Part shown: piece after piece, positions 1-8,254 of the stretch
Layout: each line of letters starts with the position of its first letter
How positions within the stretch are numbered: position 1 is the first letter of the stretch
Source of the DNA: Chloroflexota bacterium
Lineage (GTDB): Bacteria > Chloroflexota > Limnocylindria > P2-11E
Length of the DNA: 32,646 nucleotides
Assembly (NCBI GenBank): GCA_009692785.1
Contig: SHYN01000008.1
Span: 1-32,646, forward strand
Reading direction: 5' to 3'
Position numbers and translations under genes: made by a program
The notes under the pieces: model-generated
The model's input: only the letters and a program-made list of their open reading frames with translations
The model's database searches: none
What the model was told of the DNA's origin: nothing

Positions 1-1
1 G

Positions 2-75
2 TGGGCTCTACTGGGTTCGAACCAGTGACCTCAGCGATGTCAACGCTGCGCTCTAACCAACTGAGCTAAGAGCCC
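2..75 (-). tRNA. tRNA-Val (anticodon GAC)
   Basis: Reverse complement GGGCTCTTAGCTCAGTTGGTTAGAGCGCAGCGTTGACATCGCTGAGGTCACTGGTTCGAACCCAGTAGAGCCCA folds as a cloverleaf: 7-bp acceptor GGGCTCT/AGAGCCC, anticodon stem CAGCG/CGCTG, loop TTGACAT, T-loop GGTTCGAACC. 3' CCA lies at or beyond the window edge. Confidence 0.95.
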
Positions 76-106
76 CTCCGATAGTGCGTGCCATCGGCGA
101 ACAGCC

Positions 107-1228
107 TTAAGGATACGCGTGACCGGGCGGGCGCGGCGGACCGAACAGGCTGAGTCCGTCCTGAGGCGCCTCCTTCGCGAAGCACATGACGACGAACGCC
201 CCCAGGCCCCTGGGGTCGAGGAGTGTCTCCACGGCGGAGCGGCGGCTCGTCGCGCGGAGGAGGTCAAGCGGGCCGCTCGGACGGGCGACTGCCTCACGAG
301 CACCCAGCGCCAGCAGCACGTCGCGTTGGGTGCTTGTGCCGACGTGTTGCAGCCCGGCCCCCTCGGCCGCGCGACGGATCGCGGTGAAGTTCACGCTCGC
401 GGTGAGGTCGTGCGTACCCGGCTCTGCGAGCGGGTCCTCCACGAGGCGATGGCGCGCGTAGCCTCGGACGGTCCCCGCACCCGAGCGCGCGAGGAGTCCC
501 GCCTCGTCCGCACCATAGTCGATGAGCAGCAGGTAGCCGCGTGAGAGCGCCGCCGCGATGCCCGCCAGCCAGCCCTCCGCCGCGGGGCTTGCCTCCCACC
601 GGCCACCGGCGGGAACGGTGTCGGGGATGCGCAGGCGCAGATCAGGGTGGCTCGGGGCGCGCAGCACCTCAACGAAGCGGCCGTCTTCCACCGCTACGAA
701 CACCTCGCGCACGCCGTCGGTGCCGCGCACCAGGATGTGCACGGGAAACGCATCGAGCACCTCGTTCGCGAATACCACGCCGTCGATCGGGGCGAGGGCG
801 CGTGCGACCGACGCGTAGCGAAGCTCGCGACCCTCGAGGGCCAGCGCCTGCTGGTCTCTGAGCCGGGGCGACACCTCGACGATCGCGGGGCGAACGCCGC
901 GCGCGGCCTCCGGCCGCTCGCGACCCAGCGTGCCGAGCAGGTCGCGCATGAGAACGCCCCGCCCGGCCCCCGCCTCGACGAGGTCCCAGCTCGGCGGGTG
1001 ACCGAGGGCGGCCCAGAACTCCCCCATCGCCCGTGAGAGCGCCTTGCCAAAGGTCGGGCCAAGGTCGGGCGAGGTGAGGAAGTCACCCTCGTAGCCGATG
1101 GCGGCGCGGCTCGTGTAATAGCCGTCCGCCGGGTCGTAGAGCGCGGCTTCCATGAACTGGGCGAAGGTGAGCGGCCCGTGCGTCCGGATCCGCGCGACGA
1201 GACGGTCGCCGAGCGTCGCCGCGGTCAG
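107..1228 (-). CDS. MidA/NDUFAF7-family (DUF185) SAM-dependent methyltransferase; candidate CTG start overlapping the upstream stop
   Basis: HGPLTFAQFMEAALYDPADGYY N-terminus, VEAGAGRGVLMRDLL SAM motif, FANEVLDAFPVH, LLLIDYG; typical of the Methyltransf_28/MidA family. Confidence 0.88.
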   Translation of the reverse strand: MTAATLGDRLVARIRTHGPLTFAQFMEAALYDPADGYYTSRAAIGYEGDFLTSPDLGPTFGKALSRAMGEFWAALGHPPSWDLVEAGAGRGVLMRDLLGTLGRERPEAARGVRPAIVEVSPRLRDQQALALEGRELRYASVARALAPIDGVVFANEVLDAFPVHILVRGTDGVREVFVAVEDGRFVEVLRAPSHPDLRLRIPDTVPAGGRWEASPAAEGWLAGIAAALSRGYLLLIDYGADEAGLLARSGAGTVRGYARHRLVEDPLAEPGTHDLTASVNFTAIRRAAEGAGLQHVGTSTQRDVLLALGAREAVARPSGPLDLLRATSRRSAVETLLDPRGLGAFVVMCFAKEAPQDGLSLFGPPRPPGHAYP

Positions 1229-3630
1229 GCCCCCCAGGGCGGCGGCCCGGGCGGGCGGATCTCCGGCGGGCGCGTGTCCTCGTGGCCGCCGAGCGGGATC
1301 TGCTCGGAGACCTTCCAGGTGCGCGCACCGGCAAGCTCCTCCTTGGAGAGGACCGTCACACCGAACCGCTTGTACGTGGAGAGCTCGAAGTTCGGCGTTT
1401 CGCCGAGCGCGCCGTGCGGGCAGACCTCGACGCAGTCGCCGCAGTAGATGCAGCGCACGACATCGATCTCGTACGAGGTCAGATCGCGCTCGCGGAGCAT
1501 GAGCGCTCCGGTGGGGCAGGTCTCGACGCAGGCGCCGCACGAGACGCAGTCGGTGAAGTTGAGTGAGGCATTGAAGGGTGTCGTGACGATCGAATCGAAG
1601 CCGGTCCCCATGAGCCCATAGCAGTCGGCGCCGATGACGTCCTTGCAGATCCGCACGCACTGCGTGCAGTTGATGCATTTGTTCAGGTCGCGAAGGATAA
1701 AGTCGTGGGTGAGGTCGTACTCGTAGTCGTGGTAGTCGACCGGTTCCGCGCGGTGGAACCGGTTATCGGTGAGCTTGTGCTCCAGCGACAGCCGCTGGAG
1801 GTCGCAGCGGCCAACGTCAGGGCAGACACACTGGAGGCACCGGCCCGCCTCCTTCTCGGCGGCGGCCTTGTTGTAGCCCTTCTCGATGAGCTCAAAGGAG
1901 AGGACGCGCTCGGCATACGGGAGGAAGGGCATCCGGACCTGTGGCTCCTCGGGCTTGTAGGGAACGATGTCGATAAGCTCGGGGACCTCCTCCTCGGCGG
2001 CGATCTCCTTCGCCACCTCGGCCATGTCCGCACCCGCAAGGAAGCGGTCGATCGCCTTCGCGGCGAGCTTCCCCTGGGCGACGCATTGGATGACGGTGGA
2101 CGCGCCGATGACGGCATCACCACCGGCAAAGACGCCGGGACGGTCGGTCACGAACGCCGCATTGGTGATGATCGTGTCGCGCCTCGTCTTCCGGAGGCCC
2201 TGCTCCTTCTTCACGAAGTCGAGGTCGGGCGTCTGACCGAAGGCCGCGATCACGATGTCGCACTCGATGACGTGCTCCGACCCGACCACGGCGATCGGCC
2301 GGCGACGACCCGAGGCATCGGGCTCGCCGAGCTCCATCCGCTGGAACTCGACACCGGCGACCCTGCCGTCGCGCTCGACGACGCGCACCGGCGCGACGAA
2401 GAACTCGAGCCGGATGCCCTCATGTTCGGCGTCGTCGACCTCGGTGTAGTGGGCGCCCATCTCCTTGCGGGAGCGGCGATAGCAGAGCGTCACCTCGGCC
2501 CCAAGGCGGCGGGAGGTGCGCGAGCAGTCGAACGCGGTGAAGCCGCCGCCGAGCACGACGACCCGCGAGCCCTTGCCCACCTCGACGGGAATCCCGGAGG
2601 CGTTGTCGCGGAGGAACTGCACCGCCGGGATGACGCCCCGAAGGCCCTCGCCGGGGACCCGCATCTCGTTCGACACCCAGGCCCCGATACCGAGGAAGAC
2701 CGCGTCGTAGCCCCTGGTCAAGAGGTCGTCGACGGTGAAGTCGCGACCGAGCTCCATCCCGCCCTTGAACTCGGTGCCCTGGAGCTGCCAGACGCAGTCG
2801 AGCTCCTTGTCGAGCTTCACCTTGGGGAGGCGGTACTCGGGAATGCCGTAGCGCAGCATCCCGCCCTGTTTGGCGAGGCGGTCGAAGACGGTCACCGCAT
2901 GTCCTTTGAGGGCCACGTAGTAGGCCGCGGTCATCCCCGCGGGACCCGCGCCGATGACCGCCACCCGCTTGCCGCTGGCGACCTCTTGCGGGAACGGCGT
3001 CGGCGCCTGGTCCATCTCCATGACCATCTCGCCGGTATAGCCGTGGCACTGGCAGATCGCGATCTCCTCTTCGACGAGACCGCGACGGCAGACCTCCTGG
3101 CAGGGGCGCGGGCAGACGAGCCCGAGCGTGAACGGGAAGGGCAACGTTTCCTTGACGAGCCGCGCCGCCTCGACATGCTGGCCCTTGGCCATGAGCTCCA
3201 GGTAGCCGGGAATGTCGATGTGCGTCGGGCAGGAGACCTGGCACGGCGGCAGGCAGTAGGCATTGTGGTCCGAGAGGATGTACTCGAGGTTCTGCCGGCG
3301 CTCCTTGAAGAGTCCGTCGCTCGCCGACACGATGCGCATCCCGGCTTCGACCGGCAGGTGGCAGGAGGGCAGCGGGCGGTCGTGACCCTCTACCTCGACC
3401 AGGCACATCCGGCAGGCCGCCGCGGGCGCGAGCTTCTCGTCGTCGCAGAGCGTCGGCACGTTGAAGCCTGCACGTTGTGCGGCGCGAAGGATGGCCTCGC
3501 CCGCCACGGCAGTGATCTCCTGGCCGTCGATGGTGATCGTGACGGTGGGCTGCCCGGACGGGATCTCGCCGTGGTGGGAGACGGTCGGCAGCTGCGACTC
3601 GCCGGGCTGGAGGTTGGTGAGGAGGCTCAT
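1225..3630 (-). CDS. 801-aa composite FeS flavoprotein: NuoG-type 2Fe-2S N-terminus, GltD-type FAD/NAD(P)H oxidoreductase, NuoG-type and NuoI-type 4Fe-4S clusters
   Basis: 2Fe-2S Cys (C62/C73/C76/C90), HNAYCLPPCQVSCP, Rossmann VIGAGPAGMTAAYY and VVLGGGFTAFDCSR, CYRRSRKEM, then CINCTQCVRIC, CVSCGACVETCP and CIYCGDCVEVCP. ATGA overlap with the upstream gene. Confidence 0.9.
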   Translation of the reverse strand: MSLLTNLQPGESQLPTVSHHGEIPSGQPTVTITIDGQEITAVAGEAILRAAQRAGFNVPTLCDDEKLAPAAACRMCLVEVEGHDRPLPSCHLPVEAGMRIVSASDGLFKERRQNLEYILSDHNAYCLPPCQVSCPTHIDIPGYLELMAKGQHVEAARLVKETLPFPFTLGLVCPRPCQEVCRRGLVEEEIAICQCHGYTGEMVMEMDQAPTPFPQEVASGKRVAVIGAGPAGMTAAYYVALKGHAVTVFDRLAKQGGMLRYGIPEYRLPKVKLDKELDCVWQLQGTEFKGGMELGRDFTVDDLLTRGYDAVFLGIGAWVSNEMRVPGEGLRGVIPAVQFLRDNASGIPVEVGKGSRVVVLGGGFTAFDCSRTSRRLGAEVTLCYRRSRKEMGAHYTEVDDAEHEGIRLEFFVAPVRVVERDGRVAGVEFQRMELGEPDASGRRRPIAVVGSEHVIECDIVIAAFGQTPDLDFVKKEQGLRKTRRDTIITNAAFVTDRPGVFAGGDAVIGASTVIQCVAQGKLAAKAIDRFLAGADMAEVAKEIAAEEEVPELIDIVPYKPEEPQVRMPFLPYAERVLSFELIEKGYNKAAAEKEAGRCLQCVCPDVGRCDLQRLSLEHKLTDNRFHRAEPVDYHDYEYDLTHDFILRDLNKCINCTQCVRICKDVIGADCYGLMGTGFDSIVTTPFNASLNFTDCVSCGACVETCPTGALMLRERDLTSYEIDVVRCIYCGDCVEVCPHGALGETPNFELSTYKRFGVTVLSKEELAGARTWKVSEQIPLGGHEDTRPPEIRPPGPPPWGA

Positions 3631-4856
3631 GGTTGGACCATTCTTTCGTAGCGCCGCACGCGGGTGGGCGCGCAGGTTCCGGTCGGGCAGCGGCCATCGT
3701 CGATGTGCGCGCGGTACTCGGCGCCGAATTCGGCCATCGTGGTGCGGAGGATCTGCGGCGCGGTGATCCCGAAGCCGCAGAGCGAGAAACGAGCCATCTG
3801 ATCGCCGATCTCGGTGAGCCACGGCAGGTCCGCGGTGCGACCGAGGCCGGAGGTGATGCCGGCCAGGATGCCCTCCACGCGCTTGGTGCCGACGCGGCAG
3901 GGCACGCAGATCGCGCAGGACTCCTCGGCGAGGTAGGCGAAGAGCCGGCCCGCCTCGGCGACGACGCAGGTCTCGGCGGGAATCGCGCGGATCTGCGCCG
4001 ACCCGAGGTGCGCGCCCACCGCCGCGAGCTCCGCGTAGTCGAGGGTGACATCCCGGCGCGACGCCGCAAGGAGACCACCGGTCGGGCCGCCCACGTGAAT
4101 CGCCTTGAGGCCCGCGGCAACGCCCGCACCGTCGAGGATCGTTCCGAGCGTCGTGCCAAAGCCGACCTCGTACACGCCGGGGCGGGCGACCGCGCCGGTG
4201 ACCGAGACGAGCTTCGTGCCGGGGGTGGCGGCGGTGCCGCTCGCGCGGAAGCCGTCCGGTCCCTCACGGACGATCGAGGGCAGCCAGGCGAGTGTCTCGA
4301 CGCTCTGCACGAGCGTTGGCCGGCCGCGCAGGCCCTCCCGCGCCGGATACGGCGGCCTCTGGCGCGCCATCGCCTTCCGCGACTCCAGCACCGCGAGCGC
4401 GATCGATTCCTCACCCCCCGCGAACCCGCCCGGACCGATCGCGATCTCGACCCCGAGGTCGCCAAGGTCAGAGGCGGCGGTGGAGAGAGCTGCCAGCGCT
4501 CCAGTTCGGGTCGCGGTGGACTCGGGATGCAGGTACAGATACGCGCGGGTCGCGCCCACGGCACGCGCGGCGATCGCGATGCCGTCGAGCACGCGCCGCG
4601 GCTGGCGCTCCAGCAGCGTCGCGGCGATCGGGCTCTGGCGGTCGGCGTCGTAGCCGTTGGCAACGACAAAGGGCTCCCGTCCGCCGGCCGCGCTGCCGAG
4701 AACGGCGCGGAGCTTGGCACCCGTCGAATAGCCCGCCCCACCGCGACCCCGCAGCCCCGACCGCTCGACGCGCGAAACGATCTCCTCCGGGCTCACCTCG
4801 GTCGCACCGAGTGCACCGCTGGCCGGTGGGTCACCCAGGAGCCGCGACACCCGCAC
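3627..4856 (-). CDS. Divergent NuoF-like protein (SLBB and N3 4Fe-4S retained, NADH/FMN motif degenerate)
   Basis: GLRGRGGAGYSTGAK, GRPTLVQSVETLAWLP, ESCAICVPCRVG...CGFG; lacks NADESEPG. GTG start inferred; start uncertain. Confidence 0.82.
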   Translation of the reverse strand: MRVSRLLGDPPASGALGATEVSPEEIVSRVERSGLRGRGGAGYSTGAKLRAVLGSAAGGREPFVVANGYDADRQSPIAATLLERQPRRVLDGIAIAARAVGATRAYLYLHPESTATRTGALAALSTAASDLGDLGVEIAIGPGGFAGGEESIALAVLESRKAMARQRPPYPAREGLRGRPTLVQSVETLAWLPSIVREGPDGFRASGTAATPGTKLVSVTGAVARPGVYEVGFGTTLGTILDGAGVAAGLKAIHVGGPTGGLLAASRRDVTLDYAELAAVGAHLGSAQIRAIPAETCVVAEAGRLFAYLAEESCAICVPCRVGTKRVEGILAGITSGLGRTADLPWLTEIGDQMARFSLCGFGITAPQILRTTMAEFGAEYRAHIDDGRCPTGTCAPTRVRRYERMVQP

Positions 4857-4857
4857 C

Positions 4858-5580
4858 TCAGTCGGCAAAGGCTGCCTCCATGACGTGATGCACCTCGTCC
4901 TCGTGGAGCCGATCGTGCGAGGGCGGCGACGAGACCGGGGGCCAGGCGCCGGCGATCCCGATATTCCCGGTGAAGCGCCGCTCGCCGCGAGGGACGGACG
5001 TGCCCGCACCCTCGGGGGCGCCGCGGAAGTTCGAGAGCGCCGAGGCCGCGGTGTAGACCTTCGTCACCGTCATGTCGAGCTCGCCGGCGATCTGCGCGGC
5101 GGCCGCCCACGGCAGATACCCGTACGCCGCATGCGTCGCCCAGAGCGCGCGTGTCAGGCGGTCGGCGCCGCCCGCCGCCTGCTCGCCGAGGATCCTCGTC
5201 ACCGGACCAAGGTCGAGCCCGGGCTCATCGTTCGGATCGATGGTCACGACCACGGTCGACACCGGTCGCCGAGCACCATACGGCATCGCCGCGACCATGC
5301 GGATGCGGTAGTAAGCCGCGCGCGGCGCGATCGGTGGGCGCTTGCGGAAGCCGTTGCGGAACGAGTACGAGATCGAGATCGCACGAGGCGGACAGGCCTT
5401 CTCGCACAGGAGACAGGACTCGCACTTGAAGATGCTCGTCTCCGGCTCAAGGAGGAGGGCGATGAGGCCGCGGCTCCGCTCGGGGAGCTCGCGCTTTTCG
5501 TACGGATACTTCCGAGTGACCGGCCGAGGATGCACGAGATGCTCGAGCGTGCGGAGCATTCCGCCGATGATGCCGAACAT
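4858..5580 (-). CDS. Fusion of a NuoI-like N-terminal half (one 4Fe-4S) with a NuoE-like helical domain (no 2Fe-2S thioredoxin domain)
   Basis: MFGIIGGMLRTLEHLVHPRPVTRKYPYEKRELPERSRG...CESCLLCEKACP followed by ALWATHAAYGYLPWAAAAQIAGELDMTVTKVYTAASALSNF. AGGAG 5' of ATG at 5580. Confidence 0.75.
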   Translation of the reverse strand: MFGIIGGMLRTLEHLVHPRPVTRKYPYEKRELPERSRGLIALLLEPETSIFKCESCLLCEKACPPRAISISYSFRNGFRKRPPIAPRAAYYRIRMVAAMPYGARRPVSTVVVTIDPNDEPGLDLGPVTRILGEQAAGGADRLTRALWATHAAYGYLPWAAAAQIAGELDMTVTKVYTAASALSNFRGAPEGAGTSVPRGERRFTGNIGIAGAWPPVSSPPSHDRLHEDEVHHVMEAAFAD

Positions 5581-5665
5581 TACCTGTCCACTCCTGGTGC
5601 GCGGCCAGCCGCGCGCCCGCAAGCGGTCGAGAGTCGCTCCTCGCGGATGAACCGCTCGTCGCTCC

Positions 5666-6841
5666 TCACCTGTCCACCTCGCCGAGCACGAAGTCAAGCG
5701 ATCCCATGATCGCGACGGCGTCGGAGACGAGGCGACCGCGCAGCAGCCAGGGCAGGACCTGCAGATTCAGGAACGAAGGCCCGCGGAATTTCGCGCGGAA
5801 CGGATTGGGGCCGCCGTTCGAGATCATGTAGACGCCGACCTCGCCCTTCGCACCCTCGACCGTGTAGTAGGCCTCGCCCTTGGGGCACTTCCATACGTGG
5901 CCGAGGCGGGCGCGCACAGCCCCGCCCGGTAGGTTGGTGATGCACTCGCGGATAAGCCGGATGGCGAGGCGCATCTCCCCCACCCGGACCTTGTAGCGAG
6001 CGAAGGCGTCACCTTCCTGCATGATCACCGGCTTCATCTCGGTGAGCTCGGGATAGACCCCGTAGGGCCGTGTCCGCCGCAGATCGACCTCGACGCCGGA
6101 GCCTCTGGCGATCGGGCCAGACACGCCGTAAGCGACGGCGATGTGCGCCGGGATCAACCCGATGCCGACCGTCCGCTCCAGGAAGATCTCGTTGCTCTCC
6201 AGGAGTCCCACGTAATCCGATTCGATGTGCTCCTCGTAGCGGTCGAGGAGGCGCTCGAGCTTTGCGAGCCACCCGGGAGGCAGGTCGTAGAGCACCCCGC
6301 CGGGCCGGTAGTAGTTGAAGTTCATGCGCGAGCCGCAGAGCTCCTCGAACAGGTCGAGGATCTCCTCGCGGTCGCGAAAGCAGTAGAGGAGCGGCGTCGT
6401 CGCGCCCACATCAAGGCCGTACGTGCCGAGCCACACGAGGTGCGCCGCGCAGCGCGACAGCTCGTCGACGATGACGCGGATGTACTCCGCCCGTCTCGGG
6501 ACCTCGATCGCCCCGATCGTTTCCATCGCGCCGGTGTAGCAGTGCTCGTTAAGCATGTTCGAGACGTAGTCAGCCTGGTCCGCATAGCGGATGCCCTGGG
6601 TATAGGTGCGCCACTCAAAGATCTTCTCGATGCCTCGGTGCAGGTAACCCATCACCGGGATGCATTCGACGACTCTTTCACCCGAGAGCTTCAGCACGAG
6701 GCGCAGCACGCCGTGGGTCGAGGGGTGCTGAGGCCCCATGTTGAGGATGAGCTCCTCGGTCTCGATGCCCTCGTCGGACTCCACGATCGGGAGGACGATG
6801 TTCCCGCCTTCCAGGGTCGCTTGGACCTCGGCGTCAACCAC
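5666..6841 (-). CDS. nuoD: NADH-quinone oxidoreductase subunit D, second paralog (NuoD2)
   Basis: [56 protein letters not shown]-terminal [15 protein letters not shown] start overlapping nuoB2. Confidence 0.95.
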   Translation of the reverse strand: MVDAEVQATLEGGNIVLPIVESDEGIETEELILNMGPQHPSTHGVLRLVLKLSGERVVECIPVMGYLHRGIEKIFEWRTYTQGIRYADQADYVSNMLNEHCYTGAMETIGAIEVPRRAEYIRVIVDELSRCAAHLVWLGTYGLDVGATTPLLYCFRDREEILDLFEELCGSRMNFNYYRPGGVLYDLPPGWLAKLERLLDRYEEHIESDYVGLLESNEIFLERTVGIGLIPAHIAVAYGVSGPIARGSGVEVDLRRTRPYGVYPELTEMKPVIMQEGDAFARYKVRVGEMRLAIRLIRECITNLPGGAVRARLGHVWKCPKGEAYYTVEGAKGEVGVYMISNGGPNPFRAKFRGPSFLNLQVLPWLLRGRLVSDAVAIMGSLDFVLGEVDR

Positions 6842-7415
6842 CCTTTGCGATCTTCTCCCGGAGCCGCAGGACTCCCTCCGTCAGCGCTTCGGGCCGGGGC
6901 GGGCACCCCGGGACATATACGTCCACCGGCACGATCGTGTCGACACCCTGAAGGGTCGCGTACGAGTCCCAGAATTCTCCACCCGACGAGGCGCAGTTGC
7001 CCATCGCGATGACCCATTTCGGCTCCGGCATCTGCTCGTAGAGCCGCCGGAGGCGTGGGGCCATCTTGTGCGTCACCGTGCCGGCCACGATCATGACGTC
7101 GGCCTGCCGCGGACTCGACCGGAAGACCTCGGCACCGAAGCGCGAGAGATCGTGGTGCGAGGCGGCGGTCGCCATCATCTCGATCGCGCAGCAGGCAAGC
7201 CCGTATCCGAGCGGCCAGGGGCTCCGCGAGCGCGCCCAGTTGACGAGCGCGGTGAGGCTCGCGAACACGATGTTGTCGTCACCGGCCAGGATGCCCGGCG
7301 TGGGTGCCGTCGCCGCCGGCGCGGCGAGTCCGGCCTGATCGGTTTCGGGTCGGCGCTGGATGACGTCGTGCTCGAAGTCGATCGGGCGCAGCGGGAGCTT
7401 CTCGAGTGCGGTCAT
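6834..7415 (-). CDS. nuoB: NADH-quinone oxidoreductase subunit B, second paralog (NuoB2)
   Basis: [55 protein letters not shown]2 cluster cysteines intact. Confidence 0.96.
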   Translation of the reverse strand: MTALEKLPLRPIDFEHDVIQRRPETDQAGLAAPAATAPTPGILAGDDNIVFASLTALVNWARSRSPWPLGYGLACCAIEMMATAASHHDLSRFGAEVFRSSPRQADVMIVAGTVTHKMAPRLRRLYEQMPEPKWVIAMGNCASSGGEFWDSYATLQGVDTIVPVDVYVPGCPPRPEALTEGVLRLREKIAKGG

Positions 7416-8254
7416 CGCGACAAGTTTAGGGACTCCGCGCCGGTCTGCACGGCAGCCCGGAGCAGCGCGAGGAGCGACTCGTGGAGCGCCGCCCCGCTTG
7501 CGACGATCCGCGGCTCACCGCCGCTGGCCGCGGCCAGCTCGCTCACGCGGCCTCCAGCTTCGGTGACGAGGAGCGCACCCGCGACCCAGTCCCAGGGATG
7601 CGAAACAGACTCGAAATACAGGTCGTGGCGACCCGCCGCGACCCAGGCCAGGTCGAGCGCGGCCGAACCGTGCCTGCGGACGTCACGGACCCGCGGGAGG
7701 ATGGTCGCGAGGATGGCCGCCTGCCTGGCCCGCTCGTGCGCTTGATACGAGAACCCGGTCGACGCGAGCGCGAGCGCCAGATCGCTCACCGCATTCACCG
7801 CGAGCCGGCGGTCCGGCCCGCCACCCGGCCCGCGCAGCCAGGCGCCGCCGCCGCGGCACCCGAGGAACAGCTCGCCCTTGAGCGGATCGAAGACGACTCC
7901 CGCCAGCGCACCGTCCGCGTCGGCGCAGGCGATGGCCACGGACCAATGAGGGATGCCGTAGAGATAGTTCGCCGTTCCATCGAGAGGATCGACGAACCAG
8001 CGGATGCCGCTGGAGCCGTCGCCACCGGCAGAGCCCTCCTCCGCGATGATGCGGTCCGCGGGGCGGGCCGCACGCAGACCCCTGACGATCGCCGCCTCGG
8101 CAGCCCGGTCGGCGTCCGAGACCGGATCGGTCGCGCTCGACTTCGTCGAGGCGCCCTCGGCGGGACGGCCGAAGCGGCCAACGAGGATCGCACCCGCTTC
8201 CGCCGCGCACCGCTCGGCGAGCGCGAGCGCCTCGGACGCATGCAGCCGACTCAC
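7412..8254 (-). CDS. Inositol monophosphatase family protein
   Basis: [42 protein letters not shown] and C-terminal [15 protein letters not shown] motifs. Confidence 0.93.
   Translation of the reverse strand: MSRLHASEALALAERCAAEAGAILVGRFGRPAEGASTKSSATDPVSDADRAAEAAIVRGLRAARPADRIIAEEGSAGGDGSSGIRWFVDPLDGTANYLYGIPHWSVAIACADADGALAGVVFDPLKGELFLGCRGGGAWLRGPGGGPDRRLAVNAVSDLALALASTGFSYQAHERARQAAILATILPRVRDVRRHGSAALDLAWVAAGRHDLYFESVSHPWDWVAGALLVTEAGGRVSELAAASGGEPRIVASGAALHESLLALLRAAVQTGAESLNLSR

Noticed and set aside
15-75. Short ORF 40-303 overlapping tRNA-Val
   Set aside because: Overlaps the tRNA and the MidA gene in the wrong frame; no support.
1705-3651. 648-aa + strand ORF
   Set aside because: Antisense to the composite FeS flavoprotein; composition is a codon-bias artefact (LGDLLL, HDVALDD-type repeats) with no recognisable domain.
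2420-4741. 773-aa minus strand ORF in a frame alternative to the flavoprotein/NuoF2
   Set aside because: Arg/Ser/Pro-rich off-frame translation; the true frames carry conserved motifs.
4858-5697. Frameshift explanation for the NuoI/NuoE fusion
   Set aside because: Neighbouring-frame ORFs (5225-5425, 5244-5450, 4793-5110) contain no second 4Fe-4S motif or NuoE 2Fe-2S motif, so a single indel would not restore canonical proteins.
5666-6841. NuoD2 as a group-4 [NiFe]-hydrogenase large subunit
   Set aside because: The N- and C-terminal CxxC nickel-binding motifs are absent; NuoD-type GPQHPSTHG and C-terminal DFVLGEVDR are present.
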